Source: a bacterium
GTDB lineage: Bacteria > Zixibacteria > MSB-5A5 > GN15 > FEB-12
Direction: 5' to 3'
Assembly (NCBI GenBank): GCA_030612965.1
Contig: JAUWMW010000069.1
Span: 1-9,705, forward strand
Length of the DNA: 9,705 nt
Part shown: positions 1 to 5,872 of the stretch, piece after piece
Layout of the letters: every line of letters starts with the position of its first letter
How positions within the stretch are numbered: the stretch's first letter is position 1
Notes under the pieces: generated by a model
What the model saw: only the letters and a program-made list of their open reading frames with translations
The model's database searches: none
Told to the model about the DNA's origin: nothing
Position numbers and translations under genes: made by a program

Positions 1-1634
1 TCGGCGTTCTTGTTCAACTGCCCGGCGGCGGCAGCAGCCTGCTCGGCGCCGGTGGCTGTTTCTTTGGTCACCGATGCCACGTTTTCGATATTCTTCGAGA
101 TCTGTTCAGCAGCCGTTGATTGCTCTTCCGTCGCGGTCGCAATTTGCCGAATCATGTCCATCATGCTTTGCGACACGTTGACGATCTCAGTCAGGCTGTT
201 GCCGGCTTTGTCGGCCAGTTCGCGGCCCTTGTCTACCTCCTGGACGCCGCTCTCCATCGACTGCACCGCTTCCTCAGTTTCAGTTTGAATGCCCTTGATC
301 ATGTTGGTGATCTCGCTGGTGGCCTTGCCGGTCCGCTCGGCCAGCTTGCGCACTTCGTCGGCCACGACAGCAAAGCCGCGTCCCTGCTCACCGGCCCGAG
401 CAGCCTCGATAGCGGCGTTCAGTGCCAGCAGGTTGGTCTGGTCGGCGATGTCGTCGATGACACCGACGATCTCACCGATCTGATCGGCTGAACTGGCCAG
501 TTTGGCGATGGACTCGGCCGATTCATGCACGACATCCGCGATCTTCTGCAACCCCTGAATCGTCTCATTGACGATCTGACCGCCGCTGGTGGCCGTGTCG
601 GAGGCGCTCTTGGAAGTGTCAGTAGCCTCACCGGCGTTCTTGGATGATTCAATGATGGTTACGCTCATCTCTTCGATAGCGGTCGAAACCAGTCCCACCT
701 GTTCTGCCTGATTGTTGGATCCGCGTGACATTTGCTCGGAGGTCGAAGCGATTTCGGTGGCGGCCGACACCAGTTGATCGGCGCTTTCGCTGAGCTTGCG
801 GACTATGCCGGTCAGGTTAGTTATCATCGTCTTGAACGAATGGCCCAGAACGTCTTTTTCCGACTTGGGCTCTACTTCGATAGTCAGGTTGTTGGCCGCA
901 ATTTGCTCTGCTGCCCCGGCCAGTTCCTTTATGTACTCAGTGAGCTTGCGGAATGTTTCTGCCAGTACTCCGATTTCATCCCGGGAAGTAACCTCCACTG
1001 ACTTACTAACATCACCAACAGCTATTCCTTCAGCAACATCGATCAAACCAGTTATCGGTCTTGTAATCTTTGTTACATAAATGAACACAAGCACAACTGC
1101 CAGAATACAGATTATACCACCAGCAACAGTGCTATACTTGATTATTTCCGAACGAGGTTTCGCCAGAAACTCGTCTTCAAATGCACCTGCCACTATTATC
1201 CAGTTCCACTCTTCAAGATATCTAAATGCAGCCAGCTTATACGTGTTAGTCTTAGGTGAAAGATACCTCAAGGTCCCATTTTTTCTTTCCAAGATTTCGC
1301 TTATATGTGGTTTGTTTCCCCAATTCTCGCCCTCGGCCTTCTTATGGATTAACAAGTTCCCTTCGGGGTCAACGACGAAAATAAACCCTGTTTGCCCTAC
1401 TATTATCTCCTCGTTACATATTCTTTTTATCACGGCCCATTCCATATCCGGATTCGCTTCCGCAAAAGCATAGAACTCATCTACCATAGATTTCAGATCT
1501 TCAATCGCACTTTCTCTTAACGGAGTTATCATACCTCGAATAGATAGGTAAGCTGTTCCCACTACTGCAAATAGTATTAGAGAGAGAAACACCAAGAGCA
1601 GTTTACTTCTCAAACCCATTCCTTTCTTGAACAT
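1..1634 (-). CDS. Methyl-accepting chemotaxis protein, sCache-HAMP type (partial, 3' end outside window)
   Basis: Membrane chemoreceptor that would signal to CheA/CheW. It is open from the ATG at 1634 to the window edge (544 complete codons, no stop), so its C-terminus is missing. The start is set by AAGGAGA eight bases upstream. Visible parts: TM1 about residues 8-28; a periplasmic single Cache domain about 32-165, with the typical GQTGFIFVVDPEGNLLIH run from residue 80; TM2 about 168-188; HAMP beginning TKITRPITGL at 188; a second HAMP-like unit about 236-285; then the coiled-coil signalling domain. The hairpin tip is unmistakable at about 397-434 (ADQTNLLALNAAIEAARAGE, then GRGFAVVADEVR). 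The arm before the tip is about as long as the arm seen after it, so probably only a short tail is lost. Cache domains usually bind small organic acids or amino acids, but the ligand cannot be read here. The sensor half is much more AT-rich than the signalling half. Confidence 0.96.
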   Translation of the reverse strand, partial: MFKKGMGLRSKLLLVFLSLILFAVVGTAYLSIRGMITPLRESAIEDLKSMVDEFYAFAEANPDMEWAVIKRICNEEIIVGQTGFIFVVDPEGNLLIHKKAEGENWGNKPHISEILERKNGTLRYLSPKTNTYKLAAFRYLEEWNWIIVAGAFEDEFLAKPRSEIIKYSTVAGGIICILAVVLVFIYVTKITRPITGLIDVAEGIAVGDVSKSVEVTSRDEIGVLAETFRKLTEYIKELAGAAEQIAANNLTIEVEPKSEKDVLGHSFKTMITNLTGIVRKLSESADQLVSAATEIASTSEQMSRGSNNQAEQVGLVSTAIEEMSVTIIESSKNAGEATDTSKSASDTATSGGQIVNETIQGLQKIADVVHESAESIAKLASSADQIGEIVGVIDDIADQTNLLALNAAIEAARAGEQGRGFAVVADEVRKLAERTGKATSEITNMIKGIQTETEEAVQSMESGVQEVDKGRELADKAGNSLTEIVNVSQSMMDMIRQIATATEEQSTAAEQISKNIENVASVTKETATGAEQAAAAAGQLNKNA

Positions 1635-1672
1635 TTTCTTATCTCCTTATTTTATCTCATGATCAGCCCCCC

Positions 1673-1702
1673 CCTATAATTAGGTCCCTTTGGTTTTATC
1701 AA
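1673..1702 (-). promoter_or_regulatory. Candidate sigma-70 promoter of the chemoreceptor gene
   Basis: On the minus strand TTGATA (1697-1702) is followed after 17 bases by TTATAG (1674-1679), or after 18 by TATAGG. Transcription would start near 1667, about 33 bases ahead of the ATG at 1634. The boxes overlap the 3' end of the transposase relic, and a run of eight G (1667-1674) lies at the expected start point. Assigned from sequence match only. Confidence 0.4.
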
Positions 1703-1865
1703 ATACTGCTGTTTTCAATTCAGCCGGTGTTTGACGGTTAATTGATCGGATCGGTCTTTCTGTATTATAGTCATTTCTTTCAAGAGAGTCCGACCACGGA
1801 GCGGTAGAAGCCAGTTCCTCCATGGCCGGACTTTCAGGGTCACTGTTCATCACGAATCTTGCTGT
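1680..1865 (-). pseudogene. Relic of a transposase C-terminus (IS3/IS481-like, integrase core)
   Basis: The minus-strand frame is open from 1865 to a TAA at 1680-1682. Its second half reads NDYNTERPIRSINRQTPAEL. This matches the well-known C-terminal signature of DDE transposases with an integrase core (YN..RPH..L....P.E), as in IS3 and IS481 families. Only about 35 to 40 residues look like transposase. The DDE catalytic residues and all upstream parts are absent, no intact inverted repeats are visible, and the first ATG (1850) has no good ribosome site, so it is not a working gene. It continues in the same frame directly after the stop of the rhodanese gene, so a readthrough product would carry it as a tail. 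Which IS family it came from is uncertain. Confidence 0.6.
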
Positions 1866-2750
1866 TTAGTTTGATACAAGGAGCCCGGCTTCTTTCCAGG
1901 CCATAAAGCCGCCTTCAATACGATGGACATCTTTGTATCCCATTTCCTGCAATTGTTGTGCAATAAGGGCTGATCTGCTCCCTTTTTTACAGATAACAAG
2001 TAGCGGTGTATTGGCATCATGAACTTTTTTCATGATATTGAACACGACCTTGCCGTGTTCCATTACCAAAGCTCCACCAATTGCACCCTGAGACTCTATT
2101 TCTTGTGCACTCCTGATATCAAGAAGGACAGCATCTTTTGCACCCATCATTTGCTTTGCATCAGGAGGGCTTACTGGTTTTACTACCTTATTGGCATCAG
2201 CCACAAAATCGTCTGCTGATTTGCCGGTTGGCATTTTGCCTTCAGGTACTACTGGGTTTTCGGCTATTACAGAATTCCCTGATTTTTCTACCGGCAATCC
2301 TTTTCTTGTCCATCCCAGTATTCCACCGTCAAGCCACCTAACATCTTCATACCCCATCTGCTTCAAGTGATAAGCAATCAATGCTGATCTCTTACCCTTT
2401 TTACAGTAGACAATGATAGGAACGTCCTTGTCGGGAACTATCTTAGCAATCTTGAATATTACCATACCATGGGGCAAGACTGCTCTGCCTGGTATCCATC
2501 CATGCTCTTCGAACTCTGCAAAGGAACGGATATCCAGCAGAACGGCATTATTAGTGCCATCCAGAAGCTTTTTTGTCTCTTCCGGTGAAATGCCCTGAAC
2601 ATGTGCCCTGGCCTCATTAACGAAGTCTTCTCCTGTTTTACCTTTTGGTACCTCAATGGCAAACACAGAGGCTGTGAGTGCAAGAACGAGACTCACACTC
2701 AAGACCAGACATAGACTTCTTTTCGTTAAGGTTGTAGTTAGTTTGTTCAT
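1866..2750 (-). CDS. Exported tandem rhodanese-domain protein
   Basis: A 294-residue protein with an N-terminal signal peptide (hydrophobic core 12-26, cleavage likely after VFA at 31) and two rhodanese domains, about 51-156 and 190-292. Rhodanese domains carry a persulfide on an active-site Cys in sulfur transfer. Both loops keep it: Cys116 in CKKGKRSALIA and Cys254 in CKKGSRSALIA. The two halves are clearly paralogous, repeating at an offset of 138-139 residues (KTGEDFV at 38 against KSADDFV at 177). The ATG at 2750 is chosen because AAGGAGAG lies four bases upstream and the signal peptide begins there; a longer frame to 2816 has no such support. The porin gene ends 150 bp upstream on the same strand with no clear terminator between, so co-transcription is possible. 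Donor, acceptor and pathway are unknown. Base composition is AT-richer than in the porin. Confidence 0.93.
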   Translation of the reverse strand: MNKLTTTLTKRSLCLVLSVSLVLALTASVFAIEVPKGKTGEDFVNEARAHVQGISPEETKKLLDGTNNAVLLDIRSFAEFEEHGWIPGRAVLPHGMVIFKIAKIVPDKDVPIIVYCKKGKRSALIAYHLKQMGYEDVRWLDGGILGWTRKGLPVEKSGNSVIAENPVVPEGKMPTGKSADDFVADANKVVKPVSPPDAKQMMGAKDAVLLDIRSAQEIESQGAIGGALVMEHGKVVFNIMKKVHDANTPLLVICKKGSRSALIAQQLQEMGYKDVHRIEGGFMAWKEAGLLVSN

Positions 2751-2900
2751 GATTCTCTCCTTCAAACCTGTTTCATAACCTCTAGATCGCAAAGCGATTT
2801 TTCCTGTGTGCGACAATCCTTGATCTACCTGATCAGCCGGTGCGTAACTTGTTTCTTTCGCTTCTTACCCGTTTAGATCAGGATTCTTTGTACGCCCCAT

Positions 2901-4121
2901 CTAAAACGCTACCTGGAAGTTAGCCCAGAACTCATTGTTGTCGATTGACGTGTCCTCCTCGCCGTTTATTTGATAGTTGAACTGTATCTTGGTATACTTC
3001 TTGTCAATGTAGAGGTTGGTGCCGATCGTGATGCGATCGACCTTGTTGTTGCCGACATCCAGGTCGGTATCCAGTTGCTCGTATCTGGCCACCAGTTGAA
3101 CCTCTGGCAAGAACCGCGCATTGGTCACAAACAAATGTCCAGCCCAGATGTGCCACCCAGCCTTTTTCGTGTTGCCCACCTCGGAGTAGATGTATTCACT
3201 TTCGACGATTTCGTTTTTCCAGTTCCACGTAACCGAACCGCCGTAGGTATTCAGGTCTCGTTTAGCGGAGGCGGTATCATTGGTCTTGCCAACGATGGTG
3301 TTTGCCGCAACAGTGAACGCCTTGGCCCACTGAAACTCGGCCCGGCCGACAAAATTCTTATCAGTGTTCACATCAGAAGTGTTGATGCCAGAGCCGTTGA
3401 AAAGGCCCCCGGAGAACTTGACGGTAAGGTCCTTGTTGACCTTGTTCTTGTAGGTAACACTGGCGCCAATGTCGCGACCTGTCCCTAGTGCTTTGGCCTT
3501 CGAGGTGTTAACAAAGGGCCAAGCTGTCGTTGATCTCAGAAACTCCGTTCCAAATGGGGGCTTGTACTGGCCAAAACTGAAGGCCCAGTACTTATTTGGC
3601 GATAACGTCAGCAACCCGTCGAGCAATTTCGGCGAGCCCGCGAATTGGCCCATGATCACGATATTGGCATATTCGTTGATCTTACCCTTGATTGCCAGAC
3701 AAGCGCGCTTGGACCTGAAGGTTGATTGTTCATTGTCCCCCTGCTGATTGTAATACTGCCCATGAACGAACCCGCTAAAGGCGATCTTACCGTGACCGAC
3801 ACCGGCTGGGTTTTTGGGCTGTGCAGTCGCTACTCTCTGTGCGTCACCAAGCGCGACTTGCAACTCCTGAGATACGATCTGCAGATTGTCCACCAAGCTG
3901 TATAGCATGTCGTTTTCATCAACTATGGCATCACCATCAACGCTGGCAAGAAGCTTGGACGATCTACCTTGTGCATTGAGTTGTTGTTTGATGACCTCAA
4001 TAGTTGAATCAAGTTGGGCAAGTGACTTTATAGCCCCTTCGTAGTCCTGTCCAGCGACGGGTGAAAATGCCAGCGCCATAGCGAACAGGACCACGGAGAC
4101 TGTTGTAAACGTCTTTCTCAT
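2901..4121 (-). CDS. Outer-membrane porin, phosphate-selective porin O/P-like
   Basis: A 406-residue beta-barrel protein. Signal peptide at 1-24 (positive start RK, hydrophobic core, cleavage near VAG/Q). Residues about 27-100 form a polar, probably coiled-coil stretch with heptad-like leucines, a usual trimerising or periplasmic region in such porins. From about 112 the barrel begins (KIAFSGFVHGQYY), with alternating hydrophobic/aromatic strands and polar turns. SFGQYKPPFGTEFLRS at 182-197 is the signature region of the porin O/P family. The last residue is Phe in FWANFQVAF, the C-terminal signal read by the BAM assembly machinery. A good ribosome site (CAGGAGAG, four bases from the ATG) fixes the start. 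The family name does not prove phosphate selectivity; the substrate is unknown. The 42-codon exported peptide gene ends 29 bp upstream and is probably on the same transcript. Confidence 0.88.
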   Translation of the reverse strand: MRKTFTTVSVVLFAMALAFSPVAGQDYEGAIKSLAQLDSTIEVIKQQLNAQGRSSKLLASVDGDAIVDENDMLYSLVDNLQIVSQELQVALGDAQRVATAQPKNPAGVGHGKIAFSGFVHGQYYNQQGDNEQSTFRSKRACLAIKGKINEYANIVIMGQFAGSPKLLDGLLTLSPNKYWAFSFGQYKPPFGTEFLRSTTAWPFVNTSKAKALGTGRDIGASVTYKNKVNKDLTVKFSGGLFNGSGINTSDVNTDKNFVGRAEFQWAKAFTVAANTIVGKTNDTASAKRDLNTYGGSVTWNWKNEIVESEYIYSEVGNTKKAGWHIWAGHLFVTNARFLPEVQLVARYEQLDTDLDVGNNKVDRITIGTNLYIDKKYTKIQFNYQINGEEDTSIDNNEFWANFQVAF

Positions 4122-4150
4122 TTTTCTCTCCTGATTGGTTAGATTTTGCC

Positions 4151-4279
4151 CTATACTACGTCTATACCTATTCCAAACCTCCTTTCGACCTCGAAGGTCG
4201 GCTTATCGCCCGCCATAACCATGGGTGCTACTGGAATCAGCAGCCCAAGCACGACTATAGTCAGTCTACTCGCTGTCAT
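4151..4279 (-). CDS. Small exported peptide (42 aa) upstream of the porin
   Basis: ATG at 4279 is preceded by AAAGGGAG seven bases upstream and read to TAG at 4151-4153. The product has a complete signal-peptide pattern: MTASR, then the core LTIVVLGLLIPVAP, then a cleavage site near MVMA/G at 23-24. That leaves a mature peptide of about 19 residues, GDKPTFEVERRFGIGIDVV. The gene ends 29 bp before the porin start, in the same direction, suggesting one transcript. I do not recognise it. It could be a genuine small secreted peptide, a leader peptide that affects porin translation, or the 5' stump of an outer-membrane protein gene whose remainder has been lost. The run ahead of the stop looks like the first beta strand of a barrel, and no continuation in frame is seen after the TAG. 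Confidence 0.55.
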   Translation of the reverse strand: MTASRLTIVVLGLLIPVAPMVMAGDKPTFEVERRFGIGIDVV

Positions 4280-4355
4280 TGCACTACTCCCTTTCTGAGG
4301 TCGGCCGCAATCACTAATGTTTAGCTTGTGTTGTATTCTTGGCGCTTGGTTGCAA

Positions 4356-4383
4356 TCATTAGTTGGTTACGTATTCGGTTCAA
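4356..4383 (-). promoter_or_regulatory. Weak candidate promoter for the peptide-porin unit
   Basis: On the minus strand TTGAAC (4378-4383) is followed after 16 bases by TAATGA (4356-4361). This is the best sigma-70-like pair in the spacer, but the spacing is short and the -10 box imperfect. It would give a leader of about 70 bases before the ATG at 4279, with the palindrome at 4435-4452 about 50 bp upstream of the -35 box. Confidence 0.25.
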
Positions 4384-4434
4384 TGAGTCACTCGCCCGGA
4401 TCTCATTTCATGCAATCCGGCATATAACGGAGTA

Positions 4435-4452
4435 ACCGGTATACCGGTATAC
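4435..4452. promoter_or_regulatory. Nested palindrome, candidate regulator binding site
   Basis: ACCGGTATACCGGT (4435-4448) is a perfect 14-bp palindrome. The overlapping GTATACCGGTATAC (4439-4452) is a second one, because the 8-bp unit ACCGGTAT is repeated in tandem. It sits about 155-170 bp upstream of the small exported peptide gene and about 107 bp behind the LuxR-type regulator gene. Placement and symmetry suggest a dimer-binding operator or activator site for the porin unit; the binding protein is unknown. Confidence 0.45.
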
Positions 4453-4558
4453 TTGGTGAACTGATCGACCGGCTACACTCATGGTTAACAAGACAAGAAC
4501 AGGTACCGATTGGGTCAGTTCTGTACTTGGTAGACAGCGCCCTTAGCGGTGGGCCGAA

Positions 4559-5428
4559 TCAGATTGTCTGCAGGAAGGAGGCCAGGTTGGTTTTGTCGTT
4601 GGCGATGCCGAGTTTCTTGCGGATTCGTTGTCGTTGTTTGAGGACGGTGTGCAGCGAGACATCCAGGGCAGCGGATATTTCCTTGGAGGACATGCCGTTG
4701 CGGATCATATTGCAGACCTCCGCCTCCCGAGGCGAGAGCTTTTGTGACCGAGTCCAGAGATTGGACATGAAAGGCGCCGTTACGTCTTTCAGGCAGTTGC
4801 TCAACAGCGTCAGGTACTGTTGTTCGGAAGGGCTGACCTTGTTGCTCAACATGCGCAGGATCGGTGCGACCACCTTGTCCACATTGGTCTGCACCTGGTG
4901 CATGATATGTCGCTTTTCGTTATCGATCTGATCCAGAACTTCTCCGAGGGCGGTGTTCTTGTCTTCAAGAAGTTGTTGATCGGCCCGGAGCTTGTTGGTC
5001 ACCAACTGCAGTTTCATGTCTTCCTGTTTGCACCGTATGAAGGTGCTCAGTTCACCTGCGAGCACATCAAGAAGAAGTCGCTCTTCCTTCAGGAAAGGTC
5101 CCTCATCATAGGTCGGCTTCTCATCCCGGAAGAACACTTCGACCGACCCGACTGACTCGCCATCGGCAGTTAGTGCGGCGCTCTGACAAAACTCAGAAGC
5201 CTCAAAGTTGTCGGACACAAACTCCCGGTCCTGAAAAGTGACTCTTGCGCAGGTGCTCTCGGGGTATTGCCATCCTGACGGAATCAATCTGACGACCCGT
5301 TTGATGAAATCATGCAGTGTCTGACTGCAATCGTTTCTCAGACGGGAAATCTCGTACAGACAGTTCAATTCCTTGGCCCGCTCCCCAAGCTGCCAACTCT
5401 TGATTCTCAGTAGTTCTTGCGTTCTAAT
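4559..5428 (-). CDS. LuxR-type HTH transcriptional regulator with GAF-like N-terminal domain, probable ATT start
   Basis: Predicted DNA-binding regulator. With the start I favour (ATT at 5428) it has 289 residues. A short helical lead contains RAKELNCLYEISRL, a phrase common ahead of sensor domains in kinases and regulators. A GAF-like ligand or redox sensing region follows (IPSGWQYPESTCARV to LLDVLAGELSTFI), then a coiled-coil linker (QLVTNKLRADQQLLEDKN). The C-terminal LuxR helix-turn-helix is LSPREAEVCNMIRNG through SLHTVLKQRQRIRKKLGI. There is no receiver Asp-containing domain. An in-frame TTG at 5368 would give 269 residues, but it lacks a well-placed ribosome site and cuts the RAKELNCLYEISRL phrase. 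GGAGGT lies six bases ahead of the ATT, and no ATG, GTG or TTG lies between the upstream in-frame stop and TTG 5368. Target genes are unknown; the porin unit downstream is the nearest candidate. Confidence 0.85.
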   Translation of the reverse strand: MRTQELLRIKSWQLGERAKELNCLYEISRLRNDCSQTLHDFIKRVVRLIPSGWQYPESTCARVTFQDREFVSDNFEASEFCQSAALTADGESVGSVEVFFRDEKPTYDEGPFLKEERLLLDVLAGELSTFIRCKQEDMKLQLVTNKLRADQQLLEDKNTALGEVLDQIDNEKRHIMHQVQTNVDKVVAPILRMLSNKVSPSEQQYLTLLSNCLKDVTAPFMSNLWTRSQKLSPREAEVCNMIRNGMSSKEISAALDVSLHTVLKQRQRIRKKLGIANDKTNLASFLQTI

Positions 5429-5434
5429 GGGGGA

Positions 5435-5440
5435 ACCTCC
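5435..5440 (-). promoter_or_regulatory. Ribosome binding site deciding the ATT start of the LuxR-type gene
   Basis: GGAGGT on the minus strand, six bases (TCCCCC) ahead of ATT at 5426-5428. This is the only strong Shine-Dalgarno match near the 5' end of the frame. The alternative TTG at 5366-5368 has only AAGGAA directly abutting it and GGGGAG twelve bases away, both poor positions. Confidence 0.55.
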
Positions 5441-5610
5441 GTGTGGTCGTCTCGCACGTCGAAGCGACCGCTCGCGATAGCAGCCGTCGTTTGACCGAAG
5501 TTCAGTTCTTTATTTCCTACACTCATCTATTCTGTCTATCGACAAGGCTGTATGGAAGTTGAATAACCAGCCAAGGCAGAGGACGTTTAGCCCGGCCATT
5601 TTGGGTGGTA

Positions 5611-5628
5611 TCGGGCGACCCCGCCCGA
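5611..5628. repeat. Inverted repeat, 7-bp arms
   Basis: TCGGGCG, four-base loop ACCC, then CGCCCGA: a perfect GC-rich stem. It is the leftmost member of a cluster of hairpins in this spacer. Confidence 0.5.
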
Positions 5629-5650
5629 CGCCTGCCTTCACACGTGATTG

Positions 5651-5673
5651 CTGTCAGGCGAGTCGCCTGACAG
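5651..5673. repeat. Perfect inverted repeat, 11-bp arms
   Basis: CTGTCAGGCGA and its exact complement TCGCCTGACAG are separated by a single G. No T-run follows on either strand, so it is not a typical terminator. It may be a dimer-binding site or part of a dispersed palindromic repeat element. Confidence 0.6.
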
Positions 5674-5705
5674 CACCAAATGACGAGTTAGGTCTTGTTC
5701 GTGCC

Positions 5706-5727
5706 CGGCAGATGTCCACATCTGCCG
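5706..5727. repeat. Perfect inverted repeat, 10-bp arms
   Basis: CGGCAGATGT, two-base centre CC, then ACATCTGCCG. The core ATGTCCACAT recurs in inverted form (ATGTGGACAT) at 5757-5766, which suggests related sub-elements within one composite repeat. Confidence 0.6.
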
Positions 5728-5802
5728 TCCGGTCAAGTCGGGTTTCACGGCGACGCATGTGGACATACGCCATCCACCGGAATATCCGCCCGCAAAAGGA
5801 TA

Positions 5803-5824
5803 GACCCCGGCTTTCGCCGGGGTC
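5803..5824 (-). terminator. Probable terminator of the oadGAB operon
   Basis: On the minus strand GACCCCGGC, GAAA, GCCGGGGTC forms a perfect 9-bp GC-rich stem closed by a GNRA tetraloop, followed by TATCCTTTTG. It lies 49 bp behind the stop of oadB. The trailing T-run is interrupted, so termination strength is uncertain. The same motif type also occurs as a dispersed intergenic repeat in many bacteria. Confidence 0.55.
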
Positions 5825-5872
5825 ACAGATATTATTATACAGTCGGCTGCGTCCGAAACAAAACTAAGGCTC

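Larger units (their letters stand above)
4280..4558. other. Non-coding spacer between the regulator gene and the porin unit
   Basis: No coding frame with a credible start is seen. The spacer must contain the promoter of the peptide-porin unit and holds the nested palindrome at 4435-4452. The word GCAATC occurs three times on the plus strand (4307, 4352, 4412) without regular spacing. No U-rich hairpin is visible behind the regulator's stop at 4559. Confidence 0.6.
5441..5872. other. Non-coding, palindrome-rich intergenic region
   Basis: About 430 bp between the LuxR-type gene and oadB. Short open frames exist on both strands but none has a ribosome site or protein-like composition. The region holds four strong hairpins, listed separately (5611-5628, 5651-5673, 5706-5727, 5803-5824), and presumably the promoter of the regulator gene at its left end, although I find no convincing -35/-10 pair there. 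Confidence 0.6.

Noticed and set aside
2751..2816. Longer start for the rhodanese protein at 2816
   Set aside because: It would place 22 extra residues before a complete signal peptide and has no ribosome site, whereas ATG 2750 has AAGGAGAG at good spacing.
2820..2885. CCTGATC and GATCAGG inverted pair between porin and rhodanese genes
   Set aside because: Arms of seven bases lie more than 40 bases apart with no T-run, so it is not a convincing terminator or operator.
4177..4185. Perfect AGGAGGT Shine-Dalgarno sequence on the minus strand inside the small peptide gene
   Set aside because: No ATG, GTG or TTG lies 4-12 bases behind it. It is explained by the codons for Glu-Arg-Arg-Phe, though a pausing effect cannot be excluded.
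4307..4417. Three copies of GCAATC in the porin spacer
   Set aside because: Only six bases are shared, spacing is 45 and 60, and flanks differ. This is not enough to claim an operator array.
5600..5830. Possible CRISPR array
   Set aside because: The hairpins differ in sequence and spacing; there are no direct repeats with unique spacers and no cas genes nearby.
5559..5867. Short open frames on both strands of the 5441-5872 spacer
   Set aside because: Their codons run through the palindromes, they lack ribosome sites, and the products have no protein-like pattern. The region is better explained as repeats and a terminator.
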